A DNA stretch of 64,000 bases. It comes from Magnaporthiopsis rhizophila (Eukaryota > Ascomycota > Sordariomycetes > Magnaporthales > Magnaporthaceae). The DNA lies in the NCBI GenBank assembly GCA_003049465.1, contig PYSS01000139.1, positions 1-64,000 on the forward strand. The letters are read 5' to 3'. The notes below the pieces were generated by a model. The model was not told the origin of the DNA. It did not search any database and saw only the letters and a program-made list of their open reading frames with translations. The position numbers were made by a program, and so were the translations under genes. Positions within the stretch are counted from its first letter, which is position 1. Every line of letters starts with the position of its first letter. This document shows, piece after piece, positions 23,212-33,100 of the stretch.

Positions 23212-23767
23212 GTGACTAAAACGTAACTCGGCCGTAGGCCGATCAAGAAAAAGTGTTTGCCCCAATTTCTTGCAGTTTGGGTGAATGTTTGCCTAGGATT
23301 GCCTGAAGCTCAAAAAATGGTAAGGTAGAAGGTCAACTCACTGCAGCCCTGAGGCACAAGTGTGCGGCGGCCATTTCTGTGACCGGACTGGCTGTGGGTG
23401 TCAATTGGCTGCCGGCTGAGCCCAACCCGACGGCAGTTGCTGCATGGACCGAACTCGACCTCTCGGGCACCTATGCCATGCGGGAGGCCGCCAAATCCAC
23501 GACCAACGGCGTCGTCACTGGACGGACTATGGCCAGGCGCATCCCCGCCACGTCAGCGATGATGAAATGGTTGCCATCTTTGCTTTTATCTTCTTCGCGT
23601 AGCTCGCCTTCCGCTTATTCATCCATCTTGCACGTTTTCGCTGCGTTTCTCATGCTTTCTTTCACACAGTCACAGTCATAGGAGAGACATCACAAACAGC
23701 TCCCTCTTCACCTCGAAAAACTGCACTATGCGAGACTCCTAGCGTTATCTGGCCACCACACTGGAAA
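23212..23767. other. Intergenic, nothing recognised
   Basis: Between the GH51 stop and the next plus-strand gene. Pyrimidine-rich sequence at 23590-23760 probably belongs to the promoter and leader of the downstream gene. Confidence 0.5.
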
Positions 23768-24985
23768 ATGGATCCAGCCAACTGCGCACCAGTCTCATTT
23801 TTTTCGAACCCATTTTCATGTGCATCTTACCTGGCCGAGGCCACTGGCGACCTGCCCCCTTTTCTCTTTCGAGTTACTCACCCACACTCCTTCGGCCAAT
23901 TATATAACGGCTGTATTCGCTCACGGGATGCTTCCATCCCCGAGACCTGGGACAGCGCCCGACTGTCGTTGGGTTCCCGCCCACCAGCGGAAGCGGCGGA
24001 TGCCCTCAACCGGCATCTCTGGAGCAACTGCACGGAATCTGGGCACTCCAATCTTGTCTCATGGACGACCTCGCTCCTCTTCGCGCTCAGGCTCGGCTTC
24101 TACCAGTTTCGCGACGGGACCCCGCTTGAGGATATAAAGCTCTGCATAATCAACACCAAGCTGTTCCCGGCGGGCGTCTTTGTCCGCGATCGGTACTTGG
24201 TCGAAAAATATCAACACCACCTTCCAGCAACCGCACAGTCCTTTTCTTTCAACGGGTACCCTCAGACCCTTACTTCGCTGTTGGATCTGCGCACAAAGGA
24301 TTACTTTGGCGAATTCCTCTCGCAGGGGGCCCTCCGTGTCGACGGCAAATCCTGCATCGTCTCCCTCGCGGATCTGGTTGACCGCGGCCTTCTCCGGCTG
24401 CATCCGGCCTTGGACAGGGACCACGAGCACCACCGATGGGCGAACTGGGTCAAACAGGAACGGTGTAGATGGACGGACCCAACGTGGGCCTTCTCGCGGC
24501 CTGATGAGCTGGTCAGGCTCAACTGCCCGGTGCCCGCCGAGCTGTTCAGTCTCGTCTCCTTGTTCAAGCCCGGATTTTATCTGCCCGTGGCTGCCGCCCT
24601 CTCGTCCCTGCAGTCCAAGGATCCCAGAAACCACCCTTTGCTCCTATTACTGGACCTCGCTCTCGCGGGGGATGCCGACGACACCATACTAACGCATTAC
24701 TACAATCCGTACAATCCGTGCAACCCGTTCCTTACGCCTAATCGGCACGCAGCCGCAGCCGACGAAGAAATGCCCGAGGTCCACCAAGCCAACACTCTCA
24801 TCAGAAACCTGGCTATTCTACGCGAGGAGAAGAAGAAGGCCTTGCCATTGTCGACAGCGCCAGCGACAGGCTCGACCCAGGGCGGCGAACAGGTCGGAGC
24901 AGAGTCCATCGAGGGCAGCATCGTCGCCTGGCAGCAAGCGTGGCTGCATGCGTTCCCCAAGTTGCTACCGGCTGCTGGAGTGTGA
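23768..24985 (+). CDS. DUF7587-like fungal protein
   Basis: A single exon of 405 residues with no signal peptide. The N-terminal 210 residues match, from memory, the fungal domain of unknown function DUF7587: an opening strand FLFRVTHPHS (Arg35), a central HSNLVSWTTSLLFAL (residues 93-106) and GEFLSQGAL (181-189) before the GLLRLHP segment. The order Arg, S-x-T-x-S-like and Glu resembles the R-S-E triad of ADP-ribosyltransferase folds, but this is inference. The C-terminal half is variable, with an NPYNPCNPF repeat-like stretch and a charged EEKKKAL region. The function and partner are unknown. Confidence 0.7.
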   Translation: MDPANCAPVSFFSNPFSCASYLAEATGDLPPFLFRVTHPHSFGQLYNGCIRSRDASIPETWDSARLSLGSRPPAEAADALNRHLWSNCTESGHSNLVSWTTSLLFALRLGFYQFRDGTPLEDIKLCIINTKLFPAGVFVRDRYLVEKYQHHLPATAQSFSFNGYPQTLTSLLDLRTKDYFGEFLSQGALRVDGKSCIVSLADLVDRGLLRLHPALDRDHEHHRWANWVKQERCRWTDPTWAFSRPDELVRLNCPVPAELFSLVSLFKPGFYLPVAAALSSLQSKDPRNHPLLLLLDLALAGDADDTILTHYYNPYNPCNPFLTPNRHAAAADEEMPEVHQANTLIRNLAILREEKKKALPLSTAPATGSTQGGEQVGAESIEGSIVAWQQAWLHAFPKLLPAAGV

Positions 24986-25071
24986 GCCTGGTAGCACACC
25001 AGCCGCCTACGATCCGGCGAACCGCCTTATCTTGCTTGCGGACGAAAAGTGACCACCACCCGCATACGCTA

Positions 25072-25600
25072 TCACAAAAGCGTCTGCGCCACAACAATAA
25101 ACAACACCGCCCCAATCATTAACACCCACGGCCCACGACCGCCCTCGCGGCCGGCCGCGCCCGAGCCCGAGCCCGTCCTGACCGTCGACGACCGCGTCAG
25201 CATTGTGTATTTGACGACCTCGCAGTGCGCCTCGATGGCGTCCTCCCCCCTGATTTCCGAATTTTCACGCATCCCCGTGCCGTCCCCGCCGCCCCTGTCC
25301 TGCGCCGCGTCGCGCACGCACCCCTTTCAGGTCTCGGGGAATAAGCTCGTCGTCGGTGAAGCAGATGGCCAAGCCGTCACACGTGTGCTGCATCACGAAC
25401 TAGCTGACGTCGAGCTGCGAGTGGGCCGGGCAGCAGCCGCGGAAGGCGTCGTAGTCGGCGCCGGAACTGCCCGTCAGGTACCGCCCAACGACGGCACGGT
25501 TGTAGGCCAGCACGGCGCGGTTGGGTCTCTAGATACAGGCCCACGTCTTGTTCATGTCCGGCGGAGGGCGGAGGCAGAGGCCTGTGCCGTTCCACCAGCC
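25072..25600 (-). pseudogene. Degenerate gene of unknown family
   Basis: On the minus strand a protein-like frame can be followed from 25600 (GWWNGTGLCLRPPPDMN...) down to 25072. It is broken by TAG codons at 25529-25531 and 25400-25402 and by one frameshift within the CCCC at 25321-25324. Segments such as RYLTGSSGADYDAFRGCCPAHSQ and CDGLAICFTDDELIPRD read as an ordinary Cys-containing extracellular protein. The end, GPWVLMIGAVLFIVVAQTLL, is a hydrophobic tail fit for a membrane or GPI anchor. Both stops are explained by CAG to TAG, a C-to-T change before A, the context of repeat-induced point mutation. No upstream start exon was found. Confidence 0.5.
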
Positions 25601-25834
25601 TCGCTGGAGCTGGGAGTGGGGGAGGGAAGATGTTCAAGGCTGTGAGTTTGGGCCGTGGGAGACTATGTTTGGGAGAAGGACGGGGATACACCGACTTCGG
25701 AGGGGTGGGTTTCGTTTGACCCTGCGTGCACTCGCCATTTTTGGTCTCGCTTCGTATCCTAAAGGGTCGGGTAGGGTAATGGGAAGAGGAGCAGAGAAGT
25801 AGCGGGCCTTCGTTTGGATATACTGGTAGATGCT

Positions 25835-25835
<1 letters not shown>

Positions 25836-25870
<35 letters not shown>
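25836..25870. repeat. (GTT)n microsatellite
   Basis: About 12 perfect GTT units, next to the broken gene and at the edge of an AT-rich island. Confidence 0.95.
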
Positions 25871-25871
<1 letters not shown>

Positions 25872-27180
25872 TCGCTGCGTGCTTCCTAGATCACGGAGCC
25901 TGCACTAGTGTTGGGATCGGCATGTTGGTGATCTCACCGGGAACATGACCCACTTCTTCAGTTTTAACCGGGATTTGATGTTGGCAAAAACAGAATAGCC
26001 GCAGCTTTGCCGCATGCAAACTGCAGAACGAACAAGGGTCCCGAGCCGCGAGGCCGAGCGTTACAAAATTATCCCTTTCGAATTGAGGAGTTCCTAGGAA
26101 CAAAAGGATGGCGCCAGCATCTCAAATTTCCTCATGACATTTCTTACTGGTAAATGTCCGTTGGCGGTAAAAGAAAAGGCCACAGGCTTCAAGTAATAAC
26201 TCGGACACACTCGAGTTATTACGGCTTGACGTTTCGTTTCCACTAGCGTCTGGCTTGGATCGTATAAAAGCTATTAAATTACAAATAAAGACTCTCCTTT
26301 GTCCAATTGGAACTGCCGTATGACAGTAGAGCCCGTGTAAGCTCAACTTCATGTCTGTTTCATAAGCAGGAATGTTTCATAAGCAGGAAAATATGAAAGA
26401 AGCCGAGCCTGAGAGATTCGTTGTTCCAACAATTATTTACACACAATGCGGACTTGCAAGTAGTTCGAAGGGATCTTTTTACCTGGCTTTATATAGCGGC
26501 CATGGTGCCTGAAGTACGGTTTTATCCCACTAGCACATGGATGAGCACTTACTTCCCATCTCCCATGGATTATAAAAGTCGAAAGCGGCAGGTATACGTG
26601 TATTTTAACCGCCTAGAGGCCCCTCTGGCTCCCGGGGCACTGCGCAAAGCACTCTCTTCCTTTAGTTGAGTATGTAGCATCTGCACTTTCAAGCTTTAAG
26701 AGGCTCATATCATTGCGCCACCGCGTAAGGATTAATTAAGGGATACCATAACTCTCGAAAGAAAGTATATGGACTTAGAATAGATTAGCACAAGCTCCCA
26801 TTAATTCTCTTACAAAGAGCACGGCCGACCGTATAACTGTCGCTTTCTTAAAGTCATATTTTTAAGCGTCTTGAACATTGGACAATAATTATATCAAAGA
26901 AGCGGCATCTTGCAGGCATTTTAAGTCAGACCTTGCATGACTGGTTAAGGATAGCTTAAGGATGACCATACCAAGAATGTGTTGGAAATACTCTCGCATA
27001 TGTCTTTCAAATACCAAGTCTATATAAAGCAGCAGCTAGCATATTTTCCCACTAGCGCCTCCATACCGACACCCAATCCAAAACATGTAGGAACAAAACA
27101 CAGGGCCAGAACTCCACGTATGTATCCAAATGCACCGCTCGACAGAAACAGCAGTAGCGACAAACCACCAGAGAATGCAC
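25871..27180. other. AT-rich gene-free island
   Basis: Composition falls sharply (one line near 26761-26820 is about 35% GC by count, against GC-rich neighbours). No exon is supported. It contains an 11-bp inverted repeat at 26193-26222 and a short direct repeat at 26354-26390. It may be a decayed repeat, but no transposase or LTR is recognisable. Confidence 0.55.
26193..26222. repeat. 11-bp perfect inverted repeat
   Basis: GTAATAACTCG at 26193-26203 pairs with CGAGTTATTAC at 26212-26222 around an 8-nt loop. It lies inside the AT-rich island. Confidence 0.85.
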
Positions 27181-27648
27181 CTAAGGTCCGCAGACCTTCT
27201 GCCAGTCGTTCCCGGATGGCTTGATGCGGTTTCCGTGGACGCAGCGGGGGCAGCCGGGCGAGACGGTGCAGTCCCTGCGGTTGGAGCAGTACTGGCCGCA
27301 GCGGGAGGCGCGGGCGAAGATTACGGGGAGGGACTCGGTGTTGACGCTCCGCCCAACGTTCTTGGGCTGCTCACGCCTGCGCACGTTCTTGGCCTCGGCC
27401 AGGGACCTCGCGTCGTTGTGGAGGGCGGCGGTGAAGAGGGGCGTGCCGGTGGCGGCGTCGTAGTCGCGCACGAAGACGAGGTCGCTCCGCGGCTGGAAGT
27501 AGCCGCTGTAGGTGTCGGCGGCGCGGACCTGGGCGCGGGCCTTGTCGAGCGCGTCGCGGCCGTAAAGGATCGTGTGTTCTTCGGCCTGGGATGCCTGGGC
27601 GGTCAGGGCCGTGGCGAGGGCGAAGAGGACGGTGGTGGAGGTCTTCAT
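27181..27648 (-). CDS. Small secreted cysteine-rich protein
   Basis: A single exon of 155 residues. The ATG at 27648 opens the signal peptide MKTSTTVLFALATALTAQASQA, while the frame upstream is leader-like. A pro-region of about 90 residues ends in the basic patch NVRRREQPK. It is followed by a compact six-cysteine domain at the C-terminus (CGQYCSNRRDCTVSPGCPRC then a last Cys near the end). The pattern looks knottin-like, but no family is named with confidence. A TATAAAG box lies about 150 bp upstream, in the same arrangement as the secreted gene at 1159-1551. It could be an effector or antimicrobial peptide. Confidence 0.72.
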   Translation of the reverse strand: MKTSTTVLFALATALTAQASQAEEHTILYGRDALDKARAQVRAADTYSGYFQPRSDLVFVRDYDAATGTPLFTAALHNDARSLAEAKNVRRREQPKNVGRSVNTESLPVIFARASRCGQYCSNRRDCTVSPGCPRCVHGNRIKPSGNDWQKVCGP

Positions 27649-28811
27649 TGTTAAAAGGTGATGGAAGTGAGGTGGGAGATGGAAGTAGAGTATTTGTTTT
27701 TGCTGATGCCGATGCACGTGGAGGAGCTTATTGGTGAGTTGGTGGAATGATGATGATGAGTTTGAACTGGATGTTTGGCGACACAACGCACAAGTCTTTA
27801 TATCTCCAGGGCCTCCACCAAAAACGTTGAGGTATGGCAGGATTACACGGCAAAGATTCGTTTACAGGCGTAGTAAGTATTTTTGACATGTGTGTAGGCA
27901 TGTGAGCCCTCCTGAGGCATTGCCAGATATCGCCGCTCTCGCCTTGGGAGTAAGCCACGGAGCGAAGGACAATGGTGACACCATCCAGAGCTTGCTTCTT
28001 TGCATATGCTGACTTGGGCGGCTCACCAATCCTCGGGTATCGCGCCCGCGGAGAGGCTTAGTCTTTGACTGGTCTTACCCCCTCGTGTGGTGGCTGAATA
28101 TGCATATTCGTTCCAGCTTCTAAAGGGTAGGTATTCAGCTGGACCAGGCGCAGTTGTGTGGTTGCATTTGGCTTGCTAGGTAGGACACCCATGTTTGAGC
28201 TTTTGGGGCTGGGTTAATGCGCCGCCCGCCTGCTCCGATTCGCAAAGGGACCAGTCGGACGACTTCCAAGCTGCAAATGCGAGGCGGCGATGCGTCGCAA
28301 AAGAGCAAATTGGGTGTGAAGATAATGATGTTGTCGTATATCCGCCCCACTGGGTGCTGTTTACCTAAGTCAGGCACAGTATTGAATGCTTTCGGGCAGT
28401 GGGGGAGATTAGCTGGTGCCTGTTTTGCACTGCGCCTTTTGGAGGCACATCAATTTCCCTTCTCGAATCCTTCAAGCCTCATTGCTTCACAGCCGCCGTC
28501 CCCTATGCGCCAACGCGTGTGTTTATCGAGGTAACACTGCAGCTCTGGGCTGGACAGCTCCTGCGCGACACAATTGATGTCAGCACAGCTGCGGCAAGCC
28601 CAGCCGCGAATAAAAGGGTGAAGGCTCCCATGTTTCACCAACCCCGCCCCTCCCCTCACTCAAAACCTCCCTGCCTTCCCACCTCCCATCTACCTACCAC
28701 CTAGATACCAGATATCCGCCTACACATACCTGGCATCGTCCTATCTGCCTGCCTTCCTCCTCGCTTACGAAATCTTGCTTCATCTCCAACTCGACCTTCA
28801 CATTCCACGCC
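27649..28811. other. Divergent intergenic interval
   Basis: Promoter region for the secreted protein (TATA at 27796) and for the plus-strand gene at 28812. The latter has AATAAAAGG at about 28608 and a pyrimidine-rich leader at 28640-28810. Nothing coding is seen. Confidence 0.5.
27796..27802 (-). promoter_or_regulatory. TATA box (TATAAAG)
   Basis: Minus-strand TATAAAG about 150 bp upstream of the ATG at 27648. Confidence 0.55.
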
Positions 28812-29219
28812 ATGTCCGACCCCGTCCCCACCCGCGAGGAGTATCTCGCCAAGCCAGAGATCCAAGCGGTGCTCGACAAGCGCCCAGAGATCAAGGCTTT
28901 CATCGACAAGTATTCCTTCATCATACTCGGCCGCGAGGCGTACGAGGCCGAGTCTAAGTCTGTCAGCGAGCGCGAGGACGACGAGGTTTTTGAGTACGAG
29001 AGCAAGCCCTTCCCCGAGATGGTCCTCATCCAGATGTACCGCTACAGTACCCGGCCGGACGCCAACCCCGACCTCCAGAACCAGCGCCTCTTTGCCGCGG
29101 CCGTCATCAACGACGAGCACATTGAGAAGCGCTTCCAAAACTCAGCCAAGGGCCCTGCCGACGGAAACCAGTACGACGATCCGGACGGATGCCTCATGGA
29201 GGTGTGGAAGGGGAAATAA
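28812..29219 (+). CDS. Hypothetical small acidic protein, 135 residues
   Basis: A single exon, start CCATGTCC in good context after a CT-rich leader. It is acidic and soluble, with no signal peptide or membrane segment. The first 45 residues form charged helices (LAKPEIQAVLDKRPEIKAFI). The rest has FEYESKPFPEMVLIQMYRYS and ends DDPDGCLMEVWKGK. Codon use is GC-biased as in known genes here. I do not recognise the family. Neighbours give no functional hint. Confidence 0.62.
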   Translation: MSDPVPTREEYLAKPEIQAVLDKRPEIKAFIDKYSFIILGREAYEAESKSVSEREDDEVFEYESKPFPEMVLIQMYRYSTRPDANPDLQNQRLFAAAVINDEHIEKRFQNSAKGPADGNQYDDPDGCLMEVWKGK

Positions 29220-30161
29220 ATGGGCCGTACTTTTCCAGGTCGGCTGGGGGTCGTATCGATTAGGGCGGCCTGCATGTGGAGCCGCCCACTCACACCTACC
29301 CGACAGTCCTGCCGTGGGCGAGTGATCTCCGTGTAGATAGTTGGGCCCAGCCTTGCCTCCACAGATCCCTCCAAATGATGCGCTAGATGGCAAAGTCCAA
29401 TATAGATTCACGACAGAACATAAAACGAAGAAAATTTGAGCTTTCGACCTTGACTATTTCAGGATCGTGTCGCATCAAATTGGTTCGCAACTGCCTACAT
29501 TCGCCGCGTTGTGGTCCAGATTCGCTGCGTCTGTGACGGAAACCAGCCGCAGGAGGCGAATGCCACTTAATTTACGGACGTCCAATAACATCCTGGTGGC
29601 TTACATAGTGCATGCGAGATGGAGGAAACCCCAAGCCCTGACAGCACCGTGGTGATGCTTCAATGCTGGCAGCCGACCCTGCCCACCATCACATTTCTTG
29701 CGGTCCGTATGCTAACAGCTGCAGCTCAGCTGGTAGAGGCGACCTCTCGGTGCAAAGAAATGGCCATATACATACGCCCCGAACGCCACAGCGCTTCCAG
29801 AGTTTCCCTAAAGCTAGAATAGATGAAATCCATTGGAGGTGCCATTTTTTTCAGCTATCCGGATTCGGATACCGTGTCCAAGCAACCATAGCCATGACTG
29901 CGGCTCAAGCTTGGTGCCTAGCTCATGGAGGTAGGTATTTATCTACGTCCCCTCTTCTCGCTCCGTGGGGCGATCGCTGTCCCTAGATCACGCTAGGTGT
30001 GTTATGAGCAAGAAGCCACAGCGCAGTGGTAGTTGCTCCATTGCCACCAGATCCCCAAAATACGCCCGCGCGTCCGGGATATCCTGCCGCATCATTTGCA
30101 ACTTCTCAGCCCTTCCCTAGCTGATGTGAAAGCCCTAAGAGAGAGGAAACAAAACATCATC
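29220..30161. other. Intergenic, nothing recognised
   Basis: Upstream region of the HET gene. A tRNA D-arm-like stretch at 29715-29745 lacks the rest of a tRNA. No coding exon is seen. Confidence 0.5.
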
Positions 30162-33100
30162 ATGTCACGCCCCACCCCGGCCCCGCTGACCAAATACTCC
30201 TATCAAGACAACCCAAAGGAGAACATAGGATTCATTGAGGTTCAAACTGAAATTGACATGGACGACAGATACAGCAAACTCCCCAAGTTCGGCGACCCCG
30301 AGGTGAAGAAGTTCAGCTACGACAGGCTGAGCAACATGCACAAGCGTATTCGCTTGCTCACTCTCAACTCTGGGGCCAAAGAGACCAACGAGGTTGAGTG
30401 CCGACTGTTCGAGGGCGAGATCAGCCAAGGCAAGGTGCTGCGCGTGGAGAACGGCGGTGTTCTGGACGAGGTTGTTTCGTACGAGGCGCTCTCCTGGTCC
30501 TGGGGAACGCGAGAGCCCAGGTACCAGGTGCTGATCCGCAAGGGTGATGAGCGACACGAGAAGGAAGCGAGCCCCGATCTCGTCTGGGCCCTTCGTTATT
30601 TGCGCTACCCGAACAGAGACCAAGTGCTCTGGATAGACGCTTTGTGCATCGATCAAAAGAACGTCGAGGAGAAAAACCACCAGGTTCAGATGATGAGCCA
30701 GATCTACAGCTACGCCGATAGCGTGTGTATCTGGCTGGGCTTGGACGACCGCAACACCCGCATGGCCATCAAGTTCATCCGGAGAGAAATACTCAAGCTC
30801 GAGCAGTTCGACGCTCTCTGCCAGGACCCAGCAAACTCTCAGAAATGGCAAAGCCTGTTGCTGCTGATGCAGAAGCCGTGGTTCTTCCGCCGATGGGTGG
30901 TCCAGGAGATTGCGCTGGCCAAGCGGGCGACCATTTATTGCGGCCCGGACCAGATTGACTGGAAAGACTTCTCGGTGGCAGTTGAGCTGTTTGTCGAGGT
31001 CGAGACGGCCACGCACCGGCTGAGCGAGGTCATGAAGAAGGACCCCGACTTTTACCATGTGCCTGGGTGGTTTGAATACGTGAGCGCGCTTGGGGCGAGC
31101 CTGCTTGTCGAGGCAACGGGTATGATCTTCCGCTACTACAAGTCGAAAGCGCCTCCGAAGTTCCCGCCGAAAACGGTTGCGACTGCAAATGGCGGCACCC
31201 CAAAGACGCAGCACGACGGATCCACCGAAGAGTCGGATTCTGACCTCCACCGTTCGTTCAACTACGACGACATACCCTCCGAGTCGGAAGACGAAGGGCC
31301 GGGGGGCAAAGCGGGTGGCGGCGGTGCCGTTACCAGCGATGGCACGCCGGCCGCGCCGCCGCCAGGCGCTCTTGATGCCGGCAATTCCCAGAAATCGACG
31401 AGTGAGAGAGAGCCGGACCCGCCCGAGGACCCCATCTCTCAGCGGCGACCTTTGCTCAGTCTCGAGTACCTCGTGTCGCGTCTGTCCATCTTCGAGGCCA
31501 CCGAGCCCCGCGACGCGATCTACGCTCTACTGGCCATCGCAAACGACGGCTACCCTGCCGCCGAAGGATCAGGGGACGACGCGCTGAACTCGCTGCACGC
31601 CTTTCTGGGCAGCCCGGCCGGCCAGCAGAGGCAGAAGGCGTTCCCTGTCGACTACGGCCGCTCGTACGCCGACGTGTGCCAGAATTTTATCGAGTTCTGC
31701 ATTAAGAAAACGAACAACGACTTCAGCGTCAGGGGTGGGAGCTGGACACGGGAGAGGACGGACAGGACACGGGCAATGGACATTATATGTCGGCCCTGGG
31801 CGCCTGAGCCGAAGCCCGGCCTTTCGATACGGTTCAACAGCCCGAAGAAGAGCACGGATGTGGGCGAGTACTGGAAAGACCATTACAAGAACCTCAGGAA
31901 AATCCGGCGGGACGCTTGGAATGCGTACGAGGAAAGGGCCGAAAAGGAGAAGAAGGAACCCCGCACAAAGAAAGAGTTCTTTGACCCGCCGTGGAAAAAG
32001 TATTTTCCCAAGACGAACCAGCACAACAATGGCGAAGCCGAAGACGAAGTCGAAGCCGCAAAGCTGCCCAGTTGGATACCCCGACTAGCGGGTGCGCCCT
32101 TCGCGATGCATAACCAAGCAGGCGTGCACATCATGAAGATGGGGCGCAAGAACGCGGACCCCCTGGTCGGCTTTCCCAACTCGCAGCGCAACTACGACGC
32201 CGCGCAGGGGGTTGACGTCGACATGGAGACGCTGAGTTTCCGCAAGAACCGCCGTTTCGGGACCCACTCCATGTTCATCAAGGGCTTCATCCTCGAGAAG
32301 ATCAAGTCGACGGCACATCCGTCACAGTCCGGAAACATACCTCAGGAATGGCTGAATATGGCAGGATGGCAGATCAAGGACTTTGGCGACCCCGCCAAAG
32401 ACAAGGGACCTCCAGACGAGTTCTGGCGCACGCTTGTTGCCGACAGAGGGCGGGACAGCAGGAACCCGCCATACTACTACAAGAAGGCGTGCAAGGAGTC
32501 CATATACAAGGGCGGCCTGCAGGGCGGGTCCGTAAACACATCGGACCTGATCAACAACGAGCGCAACTCCATCGTCGCCCAGTTCTGCCGGCGCGTCCAG
32601 GCCGTCATCTGGAACCGGTCAATGGTGAAGACAGACCAGGGGAACCTCGGCATCACGGCCAAGGGTGTCAGGCAGGGCGACCTCGTATGCATCCTCTACG
32701 GCTGCACCGTCCCCGTCATACTTCGGGAGAGGAAGAAATCGCAGGAGGAGCAGGACGAGGACAGCGGGGACGAGGAGATGATGCAACACGTCGAGAAGAT
32801 AATGCGGCGCGGCATGGCGACAATAAAGAGCAACAGGAGGCGCAAAACGGCATACGAGGGCATCCCCGCAAGTCGTGATCGGGATTGGAAGCAAAGACCC
32901 AACAAGGGGGGCCAGAAAGAGATCAACAAGGGGGGTCAGAAAGAGATAAACTGGGTAGGGACCGACGGGAGGCCAAGATGGAGCAAGGAGCAAGTGGCGA
33001 AGTGGCTGAGGGATTACAACAAGAAACTGGACCGGAACGGGCTAGGGCCCAATGACCAAGGCCGCCGGAAATCTCAGGGTTCTGATTGTCGTCACAGCAA

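Noticed and set aside
29700..29770. tRNA-like D-arm (GCTCAGCTGGTAGAG)
   Set aside because: No acceptor pairing, no T-arm GTTCRA sequence and no credible anticodon stem follow.
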